Shown piece after piece: positions 42,581 to 51,266 of a stretch of DNA of 64,000 nucleotides. Positions within the stretch are counted from its first letter, which is position 1. The number at the start of each line of letters is the position of its first letter. Location of the stretch: positions 1,984,001 through 2,048,000 of the forward strand of contig NZ_CP173660.1 in assembly GCF_045038405.1 (NCBI RefSeq). Direction: 5' to 3'. The notes under the pieces are model-generated. The model saw only the letters and a program-made list of their open reading frames with translations. It ran no database searches and was not told the origin of the DNA. Position numbers and translations under genes: made by a program. Origin of the DNA: Sellimonas caecigallum. GTDB lineage: Bacteria; Bacillota; Clostridia; Lachnospirales; Lachnospiraceae.

Positions 42581-44902
42581 ATGACAGAATACAAGAGACA
42601 AATACCAATGATACCATTGAGAGGGCTGACGGTCGTTCCTGGTATGGTAGCACAGTTTGATATCGGCAGAGAAAAATCCGCTCAGGGAATAAAAAATGCG
42701 ATGCTGAATGACCAGCAGATCTTTCTCGTCCGTCAAAAGGATGAAGAGATGGAAGAGCCGGTTATCAAGGATATGTACAGGGCAGGGGTTCTCGCCGAAG
42801 TAAAACAGATCGAACACAAATCAGGCAGCTCACTGCGCGTCATGGTGTACGGCAAAAAAAGAGGAATTTTGAGCGCGATGCATGATTTGGGGGAATTTTG
42901 GGAAGCGGAAATCTCTTTTCCGGAAGAGGAAAGGCCGGAATTGCCGGATGATATCACAGAAGAAGGGATGAAAGAGGTCCTTATCCATTGCCTGGAAGAG
43001 TACAGAGAAAAGACAAGACAGATTCCTCTTGGCATTATGATGGAGATCGAAAAGACAGAGGATGTCTATCAGATGGTGGATGAGATTGCGGCAAACGTAC
43101 ATTTTTCTCCTGATGAACTGCAGGAGATTCTCGATGGTAAAGAGCCATTGGAGAGGTATTACCTCGTGGCGTCCAAGCTTGAAGAGAAAGCGAAGGAAGT
43201 TGATATTCGTGATGAGATTGACCGCAATGTAAAGGAGCGCATCGATAAGAACCAGAGAGAATATATCTTGCGGGAACAGATGAAGTATATCCGGGAAGAG
43301 CTGGGAGAGGACGGGCCTCTTTCTGATGCGGAAGAATTTGAGAGACAGGCAGAAAGCCTGGAAGCCCCGAAAGAAATAAAAGAGAAGATAGAAAAAGAGA
43401 TCAGGCGTTTCCGTAATATCGGAAATAATCCGTCCGAATCGGGGGTTATCCGTACATATATTGAGACGATGCTGGAGATGCCGTGGGACAAAAAGGCCCC
43501 GGAATACACAGATATCGACCACGCGAAAGAAGTTATGGAGGCAGAACATTATGGATTGTGGGAGGTAAAGGAGCGGGTGCTGGATTACTTGGCTGTTCAC
43601 AGTCTTACAAAGCAGAGTGGAACGCCGATTCTTTGTCTGGCAGGTCCTCCTGGTACAGGAAAGACGTCTATCGCCCAATCTCTTGCCGAGGCGCTGAAAA
43701 GGCCGTATGTACGCATTTCGCTTGGGGGAATCCGTGATGAAGCAGAAATACGAGGACACCGCAAAACGTATGTTGGGGCGATGCCGGGCAGAATTGCCGA
43801 TGGAATCCGAAAGGCAGGAGTGAAAAATCCAGTGCTTCTCCTGGATGAGATAGACAAAGTCAGCACAGATTACAGAGGAGATACTTTTTCCGCACTTTTG
43901 GAAGTGTTGGATGGAGAACAGAATAAAAAATTTCGTGATCACTACCTCGAAGTATCTTTAGATCTTTCGGAAGTCGTCTTCGTGACAACAGCCAACACAC
44001 TCCAGACGATTCCGAGACCGCTTCTTGACAGAATGGAAGTGATCCAGGTATCCAGCTATACGGAAAATGAAAAATTTCATATTGCAAAAGAACATCTGCT
44101 TGAAAAACAGATTGAAGGCCATGGACTTTCCGGAGGGCTTCTGTCTGTCTCAGATGGCGCGCTTCGCAGAATGATACGATATTATACGAAAGAGGCAGGT
44201 GTCCGAAATCTGGAGAGAACATTGAGTGATGTGTGCAGGAAAGCGGCAAGGGAAATATTGGAGACAAAGAAAAAGAGCATTCGAGTTACAGAGCGGAATC
44301 TTTCTAAATATCTCGGAAAAGAAAAATACAGGTACCAGATGGCCAATGAGAAAGATGAAGTGGGAATTGTGCGGGGACTTGCATGGACAAGTGTTGGCGG
44401 CGATACCCTTCAGATAGAAGTCAATGTTCTCCCAGGAAAAGGAAAACTGATGCTGACAGGACAGATGGGGGATGTGATGAAAGAATCAGCCCAGACAGGG
44501 ATCAGTTATATTCGTTCAGTCAGTGGAGAATATGGTATCCCGGAAGACTTTTTTGAGGAACATGATATTCATGTGCATATTCCGGAAGGAGCTGTTCCAA
44601 AAGACGGACCATCGGCAGGGATCACGATGGCGACCGCGATTCTTTCCGCAGTTGCAGATATCAAAGTAAGGGCAGATGTGGCGATGACAGGCGAGATCAC
44701 GCTTCGTGGCAGAGTACTTCCGATCGGCGGGCTGAAAGAAAAGCTCCTGGCGGCAAAAAATGCAGGAATGAAACGAGTGATTGTCCCAGCAGAAAACGAG
44801 AAGGATGTGGAAGAGATTTCCCAGGAAATTACGAAAGGACTGGACATTAAGTATGTCTTCCGGATGGAAGAAGTGCTGCGGTACAGTCTTGTTCAGAAAT
44901 AG
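42581..44902 (+). CDS. lon: ATP-dependent protease Lon
   Basis: A 773-aa AAA+ serine protease for misfolded and short-lived regulatory proteins. The N-terminal substrate domain (PMIPLRGLTVVPGM) is followed by Walker A GPPGTGKT (355-362). The proteolytic domain carries catalytic Ser near 678 in PKDGPSAGI and Lys near 721 in GGLKEKLLAA. ATG 42581 is 5 bases from GGAGG. engB follows after 14 bases. The lon-engB(ysxC) order is shared with Bacillus. Confidence 0.97.
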   Translation: MTEYKRQIPMIPLRGLTVVPGMVAQFDIGREKSAQGIKNAMLNDQQIFLVRQKDEEMEEPVIKDMYRAGVLAEVKQIEHKSGSSLRVMVYGKKRGILSAMHDLGEFWEAEISFPEEERPELPDDITEEGMKEVLIHCLEEYREKTRQIPLGIMMEIEKTEDVYQMVDEIAANVHFSPDELQEILDGKEPLERYYLVASKLEEKAKEVDIRDEIDRNVKERIDKNQREYILREQMKYIREELGEDGPLSDAEEFERQAESLEAPKEIKEKIEKEIRRFRNIGNNPSESGVIRTYIETMLEMPWDKKAPEYTDIDHAKEVMEAEHYGLWEVKERVLDYLAVHSLTKQSGTPILCLAGPPGTGKTSIAQSLAEALKRPYVRISLGGIRDEAEIRGHRKTYVGAMPGRIADGIRKAGVKNPVLLLDEIDKVSTDYRGDTFSALLEVLDGEQNKKFRDHYLEVSLDLSEVVFVTTANTLQTIPRPLLDRMEVIQVSSYTENEKFHIAKEHLLEKQIEGHGLSGGLLSVSDGALRRMIRYYTKEAGVRNLERTLSDVCRKAAREILETKKKSIRVTERNLSKYLGKEKYRYQMANEKDEVGIVRGLAWTSVGGDTLQIEVNVLPGKGKLMLTGQMGDVMKESAQTGISYIRSVSGEYGIPEDFFEEHDIHVHIPEGAVPKDGPSAGITMATAILSAVADIKVRADVAMTGEITLRGRVLPIGGLKEKLLAAKNAGMKRVIVPAENEKDVEEISQEITKGLDIKYVFRMEEVLRYSLVQK

Positions 44903-44916
44903 TAAGGAGGAAAAAA

Positions 44917-45522
44917 ATGGTCATAAAGAATGTTGAGCTTGAGACGGTATGCGGAATCACAAGCAGACTCCCAGAAAACGAAAAACCGGAGATTGCATTT
45001 GCAGGGAAATCAAACGTAGGGAAGTCTTCTCTCATCAATGCGCTCATGAACAGAAAATCTCTGGCCAGGATTTCAGCAACACCAGGAAAAACCCAGACGA
45101 TCAACTTTTACAACATCAATCAGGAGCTTTACCTTGTAGACCTGCCAGGATATGGATATGCCAAAGTATCCGAAAAGGAGAAGATCGCGTGGGGCAAGAT
45201 GATTGAACGTTACTTGCATGAGTCGAAACAATTGAGAGCAGTCTTCCTCCTGATCGACATCCGGCATGATCCGTCAGCCAATGACAAGATGATGTATGAG
45301 TGGATTTTGAATCAGGGATATCAGCCGGTTATCATTGCCACAAAACTGGACAAAATAAAGAAAAGCCAGATACAAAAGCAGCTTAAGGTTCTCAGACAAG
45401 GCCTGGGGCTTGTAAACGGCACTACCATTATACCGTTCTCTGCACAGACAAAACAGGGAAGAGATGAAATCTGGCAGTTTGTTGACAGAGAAGTGTTTGG
45501 AAAAGAGGACGGGGAGGAATAA
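44917..45522 (+). CDS. engB: Ribosome biogenesis GTPase YsxC/EngB
   Basis: A 201-aa essential GTPase that acts in late assembly of the 50S subunit. G1 is GKSNVGKSSL (about residues 29-38), the G2 Thr region follows in ATPGKTQTINF, G3 is DLPGYGYAKV and G4 is TKLDK. A strong AAGGAGG precedes the ATG. Directly downstream of lon and 4 bases before the permease gene, so part of the same operon. Confidence 0.97.
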   Translation: MVIKNVELETVCGITSRLPENEKPEIAFAGKSNVGKSSLINALMNRKSLARISATPGKTQTINFYNINQELYLVDLPGYGYAKVSEKEKIAWGKMIERYLHESKQLRAVFLLIDIRHDPSANDKMMYEWILNQGYQPVIIATKLDKIKKSQIQKQLKVLRQGLGLVNGTTIIPFSAQTKQGRDEIWQFVDREVFGKEDGEE

Positions 45523-45526
45523 CCGT

Positions 45527-46663
45527 ATGGAACCGGAGAAAAAGAAAGAGGGAGAAAGACCTTATTGGAAAGTTGCTGCCAGCTTGTTTTTCAGTTTGCT
45601 TGGAACAGTTTTATTCCTTGTGATCGGCATCAAGGCACTGACATATTTTATGCCATTTGTGATTGGATGGTTTATTGCCTTTCTGGCATATCCGCTTGCC
45701 GGATGGCTCGAGAGAAGGCTGAAGATCAAGAAAAAGCTTGGATCGGCTCTTATCATGATCTTTGCAATCGGAGCAGTGGCAGGACTTGGATATTGGGGCG
45801 TGAGCAAGCTTGTCCGGGAAATTCAGATGGTAATCAGCAATGCACCGGATCTTTACCAGGATTTGGAAATTGGACTTAGGGAGATTGGAGATAAATTCCA
45901 GGGAATCTACCGTATGCTGCCGGAAGGTGTGCAGACGGGCTGGAACTCCCTTGTGTCAAACATGGACGAGGAGATCGGCAAGCTGATCGGAAGTATAGGA
46001 AATCCGGCTATGCAAGTGACAGGGAATGTGGTAAAGAGGATTCCCAGTATTCTGGTTGCAGTTATCGTGACGCTTGTAGCTGCCTATTTCTTTATCGCCC
46101 AGCGTGAGGAGGTTATCCAGTGGAGCAAAAAAATCGCTCCAAAGGCTGTACAGGAAAGAATGTCTATGGTAATTTACAATTTAAAGTACGCTGTGGGAGG
46201 ATATTTTAAGGCCCAGTTTAAGATCATGGCAGTTGTAGGACTGATATTGCTGGCCGGATTTTTTATCCTGAAAGTGGAGTATGCTCTTCTCTTGGCAGTG
46301 CTGATCGCCTTTCTGGACTTTCTTCCTTTTTTTGGTACAGGGACAGCTCTGATCCCGTGGGCGCTTTATCAGATATTTACAAGTGACTACAGGGAAGCCA
46401 TCGGACTTTTTATCCTTTATGGCGTGACACAGCTTGTCAGGCAGATCATACAGCCGAAACTGGTTGGGGACAGTGTTGGACTCAACCCGCTTGTCACGCT
46501 CTTTCTCCTGTACTTTGGATATAAGCTGGGAGGGCTGCTTGGAATGATACTGGCTGTTCCGATCGGTATGATCCTTATCAATCTTTACAAAGCAGGAGCT
46601 TTCGACTACATTCTTGATGATGTAAAGGTTTTGGCAAAGGGGATTGCAAAGCTGCAGGAATAA
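45527..46663 (+). CDS. AI-2E/PerM family membrane transporter
   Basis: A 378-aa protein with about seven or eight hydrophobic segments in the PerM layout: two helix pairs at the N-terminus, a soluble helical segment (about residues 95-180), then a membrane bundle including FLDFLPFFGTGTALIPW. Relatives are variously called AI-2 exporter, sporulation protein YtvI or Na+/H+ exporter, so the substrate is open. ATG 45527 is 9 bases from GGGGAGG, right after engB. Confidence 0.9.
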   Translation: MEPEKKKEGERPYWKVAASLFFSLLGTVLFLVIGIKALTYFMPFVIGWFIAFLAYPLAGWLERRLKIKKKLGSALIMIFAIGAVAGLGYWGVSKLVREIQMVISNAPDLYQDLEIGLREIGDKFQGIYRMLPEGVQTGWNSLVSNMDEEIGKLIGSIGNPAMQVTGNVVKRIPSILVAVIVTLVAAYFFIAQREEVIQWSKKIAPKAVQERMSMVIYNLKYAVGGYFKAQFKIMAVVGLILLAGFFILKVEYALLLAVLIAFLDFLPFFGTGTALIPWALYQIFTSDYREAIGLFILYGVTQLVRQIIQPKLVGDSVGLNPLVTLFLLYFGYKLGGLLGMILAVPIGMILINLYKAGAFDYILDDVKVLAKGIAKLQE

Positions 46664-46729
46664 GAAATAAAAAAGTTTCTATTTATAAAAATATATTTCT
46701 ATAAAAATAATAATATATCTTAAGAAAGC

Positions 46730-46741
46730 TTTGATATCAAA
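46730..46741 (+). promoter_or_regulatory. Perfect palindrome upstream of the Nudix gene
   Basis: TTTGATATCAAA, 17 bases before the start codon and just upstream of the ribosome-binding site, in a very AT-rich stretch that also repeats TTTCTATnnATAAAAATA. Could be an operator; no regulator is assigned. Confidence 0.4.
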
Positions 46742-46758
46742 TAGTAAGGAGAGTAAAT

Positions 46759-47244
46759 ATGCCTAAAGTACAGATGACCACGCTTGGATATATTGAAAAG
46801 GACGATTCTTATCTGATGCTGCACCGGGTAAAGAAAAAAAATGACGTCAATCAAGATAAATGGATTGGTATCGGCGGAAAATTTGAGTACGGTGAAAGCC
46901 CGGAGGAATGTCTTATCCGGGAAGCCAAAGAAGAGACCGGACTTTTGATAACTTCATGGAAATTCCGTGGAATTTTGACATTCATCTGTGACAAGCAGGA
47001 TCCGGAGTATATCTGCCTGTACACGGCAGATAAATTTGAAGGGGAATTGAAAGAATGTGGAGAAGGCACTCTGGAGTGGATTCGGAAAGAAGAGGTTTTG
47101 AATCTGAATCTCTGGGAAGGAGATAAGATCTTTTTCAATCTTATCGCGAAAGACGCACCTTTCTTTTCCCTGAAGCTCGCGTATGAGAATGACAGTTTGA
47201 AAGAAGCTGTGCTTGACGGGAAAAAAGTGCTTGTAGCCCGCTGA
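46759..47244 (+). CDS. Nudix hydrolase (MutT-like, 8-oxo-dGTP diphosphatase type)
   Basis: A 161-aa enzyme with a complete Nudix box, from GKFEYGESPEECLIREAK to EETGL (about residues 40-62). It cleaves a nucleoside-diphosphate-linked substrate. The N-terminal TTLGYIEKDDSYLMLHR and the GIGGKFE entry resemble Gram-positive 8-oxo-dGTP diphosphatases that clear oxidised nucleotides. Substrate choice is inference. ATG preceded by AAGGAGAG. Monocistronic; the riboswitch begins 87 bases after its stop. Confidence 0.92.
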   Translation: MPKVQMTTLGYIEKDDSYLMLHRVKKKNDVNQDKWIGIGGKFEYGESPEECLIREAKEETGLLITSWKFRGILTFICDKQDPEYICLYTADKFEGELKECGEGTLEWIRKEEVLNLNLWEGDKIFFNLIAKDAPFFSLKLAYENDSLKEAVLDGKKVLVAR

Positions 47245-47330
47245 AAAGTGTGATATGCTAAAAAAACTTCCACCTGTCTTATCAGGAGAGGACAATAATG
47301 ATTCTGTAATTAAGAAAAGAAAAATGAGAA

Positions 47331-47491
47331 ATGATAGAGGCGCGGTTTTCATCAGTATGTTTTGCTTCAGACGGACCATCTGCAAAACAGAAAGGGGAAA
47401 CTGCCGAAGACAGATTTCGAGGCCGTGAGAAAGCTGTCTGGGCCGCTCGCAGAATATGCGGCGGACTGTCACGGATGTGGAGCGCTATCAT
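47331..47491 (+). ncRNA. Lysine riboswitch (L-box)
   Basis: Aptamer domain with closing stem ATGATAG/CTATCAT (47331-47337 with 47485-47491). All family core elements are in order: AGAGGCGCG, the AGTA segment near 47354, GAAAGGGGAAACTGCCGAAG (47390-47409), CTGGGCCGC, GGACTGTCAC (47463-47472) and GATGTGGAGCGC. Binding lysine stabilises the closing stem and lets the terminator behind it form, switching off the transporter gene. A short frame translated across it is not a gene. Confidence 0.96.
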
Positions 47492-47508
47492 AGGCTTGGA
47501 TCGTAATG

Positions 47509-47547
47509 AAGCCGTGAGTGTGTCTTTCTGCATGCTCACGGCTTTTT
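47509..47547 (+). terminator. Lysine-dependent terminator of the riboswitch
   Basis: AAGCCGTGAG pairs with CTCACGGCTT (47535-47544), then TTT. GGCTT at 47493-47497, next to the closing stem, can pair with AAGCC at 47509-47513 as a competing antiterminator. Confidence 0.9.
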
Positions 47548-47589
47548 GAATGATGTCATACAGAAAGTGCAGCAGGGAGGTGGGGAGTT

Positions 47590-47614
47590 AAAGTGGGAAA
47601 ATCCACTTTGTTTT
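47590..47614 (+). other. Second hairpin in the transporter leader
   Basis: AAAGTGG, GAAAAT, CCACTTT then GTTTTC, between the riboswitch terminator and the transporter start. It could be a weak second terminator. Confidence 0.5.
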
Positions 47615-47654
47615 CAAAAACAGACTTCAAAAGAGAATGGGAGGAGAAAAGAAG

Positions 47655-49274
47655 ATGAGAAAAACTAAAAGAAGAGTTTTAGGCAGCCTGTTTTTGCTTT
47701 TTATGATGACAGCGGCTTTTTCCGTGACAGTTTTTGCAGGCGATGGAGAAACTGTAAAGCCGGATATGTATGCGACGTTTTGGTCACTTATTCCGCCGGT
47801 GGTAGCGATCGGACTAGCCCTGATCACGAAAGAGGTGTACAGTTCCCTTTTTATTGGGATCCTAGTGGGCGGTATTTTTGCTGCGGACTTCAGTTTTGAA
47901 GGAACAGTCAAACATGTGCTGGATGGGGGGATCGTCAAAGTATTAACGGATTCGGCCAACGTGGGAATTCTGGTATTCCTTGTGATCCTCGGCGTCATCG
48001 TCAGCATGATGAACAAAGCCGGAGGATCCGCCGCATTTGGCGAATGGGCAGGAGGAAAGATCAAAGGGAGAGTGGGCGCGCAGCTCGTCACAATTATTTT
48101 GGGAGTCCTGATCTTTATCGACGACTATTTTAACTGTCTGACAGTTGGGAGCGTGATGCGTCCGGTCACAGACCGACATAATATTTCCAGAGCTAAGCTT
48201 GCCTATCTGATCGATTCTACAGCGGCTCCGGTCTGCATTATCGCCCCGATCTCTTCCTGGGCAGCTGCAGTATCCAGCTACGTCGAAGGAAAAGATGGCT
48301 TTGCTATCTTTATTCAGGCGATCCCGTACAATTTTTATGCCCTCCTTACAATTGTAATGATGGTAGCGATCACAGTCATGAAAATAGAGTACGGACCGAT
48401 GCGTATGCATGAGCTGAATGCGGTTAAAGGTGATATCTACACGACTCCGGATCGTCCTTATGCGGATGCTGAATCCGAGAAGAAGGAAAATGTAAAAGGG
48501 AAAGTGATAGATCTTGTGTTCCCGGTTCTGGCCCTTGTAGTTTGCTGTGTCATCGGAATGATATACACAGGCGGATTTTTCAGCGGGACAGATTTTGTGA
48601 CGGCATTTTCACAGTGCGTTGCTTCGGAAGGACTTGCTATTGGAAGCTTCTTTGGACTGATCATTACGATTGCCCTTTATTCAGTCCGCCGGGTGCTTCG
48701 TTTCCGGGAATGTATGGACTGTATCCCGGACGGATTCAGAGCCATGGTTCCAGCCATTTTGATACTCACATTTGCATGGTCTCTAAAGGCTATGACAGAT
48801 ACTCTGGGGGCGGATGTATTTGTGTCTGAACTTGTCAAGTCATCGGCGGGAGGATTCATGAATTTTCTGCCGGCCATTATTTTCCTGATCGGGTGCTTCC
48901 TGGCATTTGCAACAGGGACAAGCTGGGGGACATTTGGCATCCTGATCCCGATTGTTGTAGCGGTGTTTGAAAATTCCAATCCAACGTTGATGATCATTTC
49001 TATATCAGCATGTATGGCAGGAGCTGTGTGCGGAGATCACTGTTCTCCGATTTCGGACACAACAATCATGTCTTCGGCAGGGGCACAGTGCAACCATGTA
49101 AATCATGTTTCCACCCAGCTCCCATATGCTGTCACGGTCGCATCTGTCAGCTTTGTGACTTATATCATTGCCGGATTTGTGCAGACAGCATGGATCGCAC
49201 TGCCGGCAGGGATCATCCTGATGATGCTCGTATTGTTGGTAATACGGAAAAAATATGGGAAAGTAGAAGAATAG
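47655..49274 (+). CDS. NhaC-family transporter, probable lysine importer
   Basis: A 539-aa membrane protein with a cleavable-looking N-terminal segment (ending VFAGDG near residue 30) and about 11-12 further helices. NhaC-family blocks are visible: FIDDYFNCLTVGSVMRPV, PVCIIAPISSWAA, FATGTSWGTFGI and GDHCSPISDTT. Many NhaC-type proteins exchange ions or amino acids, and those behind L-boxes have been predicted to be lysine transporters. Here the lysine riboswitch directly controls the gene. ATG 47655 is about 9 bases from GGGAGGAG. Confidence 0.93.
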   Translation: MRKTKRRVLGSLFLLFMMTAAFSVTVFAGDGETVKPDMYATFWSLIPPVVAIGLALITKEVYSSLFIGILVGGIFAADFSFEGTVKHVLDGGIVKVLTDSANVGILVFLVILGVIVSMMNKAGGSAAFGEWAGGKIKGRVGAQLVTIILGVLIFIDDYFNCLTVGSVMRPVTDRHNISRAKLAYLIDSTAAPVCIIAPISSWAAAVSSYVEGKDGFAIFIQAIPYNFYALLTIVMMVAITVMKIEYGPMRMHELNAVKGDIYTTPDRPYADAESEKKENVKGKVIDLVFPVLALVVCCVIGMIYTGGFFSGTDFVTAFSQCVASEGLAIGSFFGLIITIALYSVRRVLRFRECMDCIPDGFRAMVPAILILTFAWSLKAMTDTLGADVFVSELVKSSAGGFMNFLPAIIFLIGCFLAFATGTSWGTFGILIPIVVAVFENSNPTLMIISISACMAGAVCGDHCSPISDTTIMSSAGAQCNHVNHVSTQLPYAVTVASVSFVTYIIAGFVQTAWIALPAGIILMMLVLLVIRKKYGKVEE

Positions 49275-49349
49275 AAAATACAACTTGGAGTGATATCTGT
49301 CCTCATTTTCCAGCATTTGTACGAAAACGGTCATATTGCACAGGAATTC

Positions 49350-49379
49350 TTGCTGAGAGAGAACAGGAAATGGTATAAT
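49350..49379 (+). promoter_or_regulatory. Promoter of the arabinose kinase gene
   Basis: TTGCTG (49350-49355), an 18-base spacer and TATAAT (49374-49379). An ATTTGTAC element at 49315-49322 resembles half of the Bacillus AraR operator. Confidence 0.55.
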
Positions 49380-49413
49380 AACACAAAAGTGCAGACTAGA
49401 AGGAGGAAGGAAA

Positions 49414-51021
49414 ATGAGCGTGGATATCAGCAGGATAAAAAACATCATTGAATCGGGAAAGGCAGTTCTTGGGATCGAGCTTGGTTCTACAAGAATCAAG
49501 GCCGTTTTGATCGATGACTGCAATGCTCCGATAGCATCCGGAAGCCATGAGTGGGAAAACAGATATGAGAACGGTGTCTGGACATATTCTTTGGACGATA
49601 TCTGGAATGGTGTGCAGGCAAGCTATCGGGATATGGTTCAGGATGTCAAAGAAAAGTACGGCGTGGATGTGCACAGGCTTGGGGCAATCGGATTCAGCGG
49701 CATGATGCACGGCTATATGGCATTTGATAAGGACAACAATCTCCTTGTGCCGTTCCGTACATGGAGAAATACGATAACGGAAGAGGCATCAGAAAAGCTG
49801 ACAGCGCTTTTCAGCTACCATATCCCGCAGAGATGGAGCATCGCGCACCTGTACCAGGCAATGCTAAATGGCGAAGAACACGTAAAAAATGTGACGTTCT
49901 TTACCACACTGGCAGGATACATCCACTGGAAACTGACAGGGCAGAAAGTGCTCGGAGTAGGGGAAGCATCCGGAATGTTTCCGATTGATATCGAAACCGG
50001 CCGGTTCAATAAAACGATGATCGCACAGTTTGATGAAGCTGCAAAACAAAAAGGATACGACATGCATCTTGCAGAGCTGCTTCCGGATGTGAAGACGGCA
50101 GGGGAAGAGGCAGGTATCCTCACGGAAGAAGGAGCAAGACTTCTTGATCCGACAGGAACTCTTGAGGCCGGGATTCCGATGTGCCCGCCGGAAGGCGACG
50201 CCGGTACAGGTATGGCTGCAACAAACAGTGTAGCCCGAAGGACAGGAAATGTGTCTGCCGGGACAAGCGTTTTTGCTATGGTGGTGCTGGAAAAAGAACT
50301 GTCTTCCGTGTATCCTGAGATTGATCTTGTGACAACTCCGTCAGGAGATCTTGTGGCCATGGTACACTGCAACAACTGCACATCCGATCTGAATGCATGG
50401 GTAAATGTGTTCCGTGAGTTTATGGATGCATTCGGAATCAAGGCCGATATGAACGAACTTTATGGAACTCTTTACAGAAAAGCCCTTGAGGGAGAGAAGG
50501 ATTGCGGAGGACTTCTTGCGTACAACTACTTCTCGGGCGAACATATCACAGGGTTTGAAGAAGGAAGACCTCTTTTTGTGAGAACACCGGACAGCCATTT
50601 TAACCTCGCAAATTTTATGAGAGTACACTTGTATACTGCCCTTGGAGCCTTGAAAGTAGGTATGGACATCCTTCTGAAAAAAGAAGGTGTAAAGCTTGAT
50701 AAGATCTATGGACATGGGGGACTTTTCAAGACGAAAGGCGTAGGTCAGAAGATTATGGCGGGTGCCATCGATGTCCCTGTTTCTGTCATGGAGACAGCGG
50801 GTGAAGGAGGAGCATGGGGTATCGCCCTTCTTGCCTCTTATATGATACAGAAAGCAGAAGGAGAAAGCCTGGATCATTATCTGAACGAGAAAGTTTTTGC
50901 AGGCGAGACAGGAGAAGAAATGCAGCCGGACAAAGAAGACGTGGACGGATTCGATGCATTTATCGAACGTTACAAAGAAGGGTTCGCTATTGAGCGGGCA
51001 GCGGTGGATCATCTGAAATAG
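49414..51021 (+). CDS. FGGY-family carbohydrate kinase, probable L-ribulokinase
   Basis: A 535-aa sugar kinase. The N-terminal phosphate-binding fold is GIELGSTRIKAVLID (residues 20-34). The sugar-binding block is GFSGMMHGYM, and the C-terminal FGGY ATP-binding region has GHGGLFKTKGVGQ and ETAGEGGAWGIA. It stands at the head of araR-araD-araA and supplies the kinase that the pathway needs between arabinose isomerase and the 4-epimerase. Length and sequence differ from classical AraB; it may be the alternative Clostridial type. A terminator separates it from araR. Confidence 0.85.
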   Translation: MSVDISRIKNIIESGKAVLGIELGSTRIKAVLIDDCNAPIASGSHEWENRYENGVWTYSLDDIWNGVQASYRDMVQDVKEKYGVDVHRLGAIGFSGMMHGYMAFDKDNNLLVPFRTWRNTITEEASEKLTALFSYHIPQRWSIAHLYQAMLNGEEHVKNVTFFTTLAGYIHWKLTGQKVLGVGEASGMFPIDIETGRFNKTMIAQFDEAAKQKGYDMHLAELLPDVKTAGEEAGILTEEGARLLDPTGTLEAGIPMCPPEGDAGTGMAATNSVARRTGNVSAGTSVFAMVVLEKELSSVYPEIDLVTTPSGDLVAMVHCNNCTSDLNAWVNVFREFMDAFGIKADMNELYGTLYRKALEGEKDCGGLLAYNYFSGEHITGFEEGRPLFVRTPDSHFNLANFMRVHLYTALGALKVGMDILLKKEGVKLDKIYGHGGLFKTKGVGQKIMAGAIDVPVSVMETAGEGGAWGIALLASYMIQKAEGESLDHYLNEKVFAGETGEEMQPDKEDVDGFDAFIERYKEGFAIERAAVDHLK

Positions 51022-51054
51022 CTGGAAAAAACAGAGATAAAAATGAAATGAAAG

Positions 51055-51099
51055 AAAAAAGTGTGTTTTCGTTATATGAAAATGCACTTTTTTTCTTTT
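51055..51099 (+). terminator. Terminator after the kinase gene
   Basis: AAAAAAGTGTGTTTTC pairs with GAAAATGCACTTTTTT (51078-51093) through two G-T pairs, followed by further T residues. Confidence 0.8.
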
Positions 51100-51203
51100 G
51101 GTAAAAATGAATGCAGAAAATATGTATGAAGTGAGACGATAAAAAACAATACAACTTCAGAAATACAGACAAAAGGTCAAAGACAAATTTGGATAAGACT
51201 CCA

Positions 51204-51234
51204 ACTTGTATTAACAGGTGTTATGGGATATAGT
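51204..51234 (+). promoter_or_regulatory. araR promoter with candidate operator
   Basis: TTGTAT (51207-51212), a 16-base spacer and TATAGT (51229-51234). The imperfect palindrome ACTTGTATTAACAGGT (51204-51219) covers the -35, the expected place for AraR autoregulation. Confidence 0.45.
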
Positions 51235-51266
51235 TTAAATATAAGGAAAGAGAGGCTGAGAAGTGG

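Noticed and set aside
42830..43942. 370-aa minus-strand frame opposite lon
   Set aside because: Shadow of lon; composition and lack of a ribosome-binding site argue against a gene.
47331..47549. 72-aa open frame on the plus strand, and overlapping frames on minus
   Set aside because: The stretch is a lysine riboswitch plus terminator, and no ribosome-binding site supports translation.
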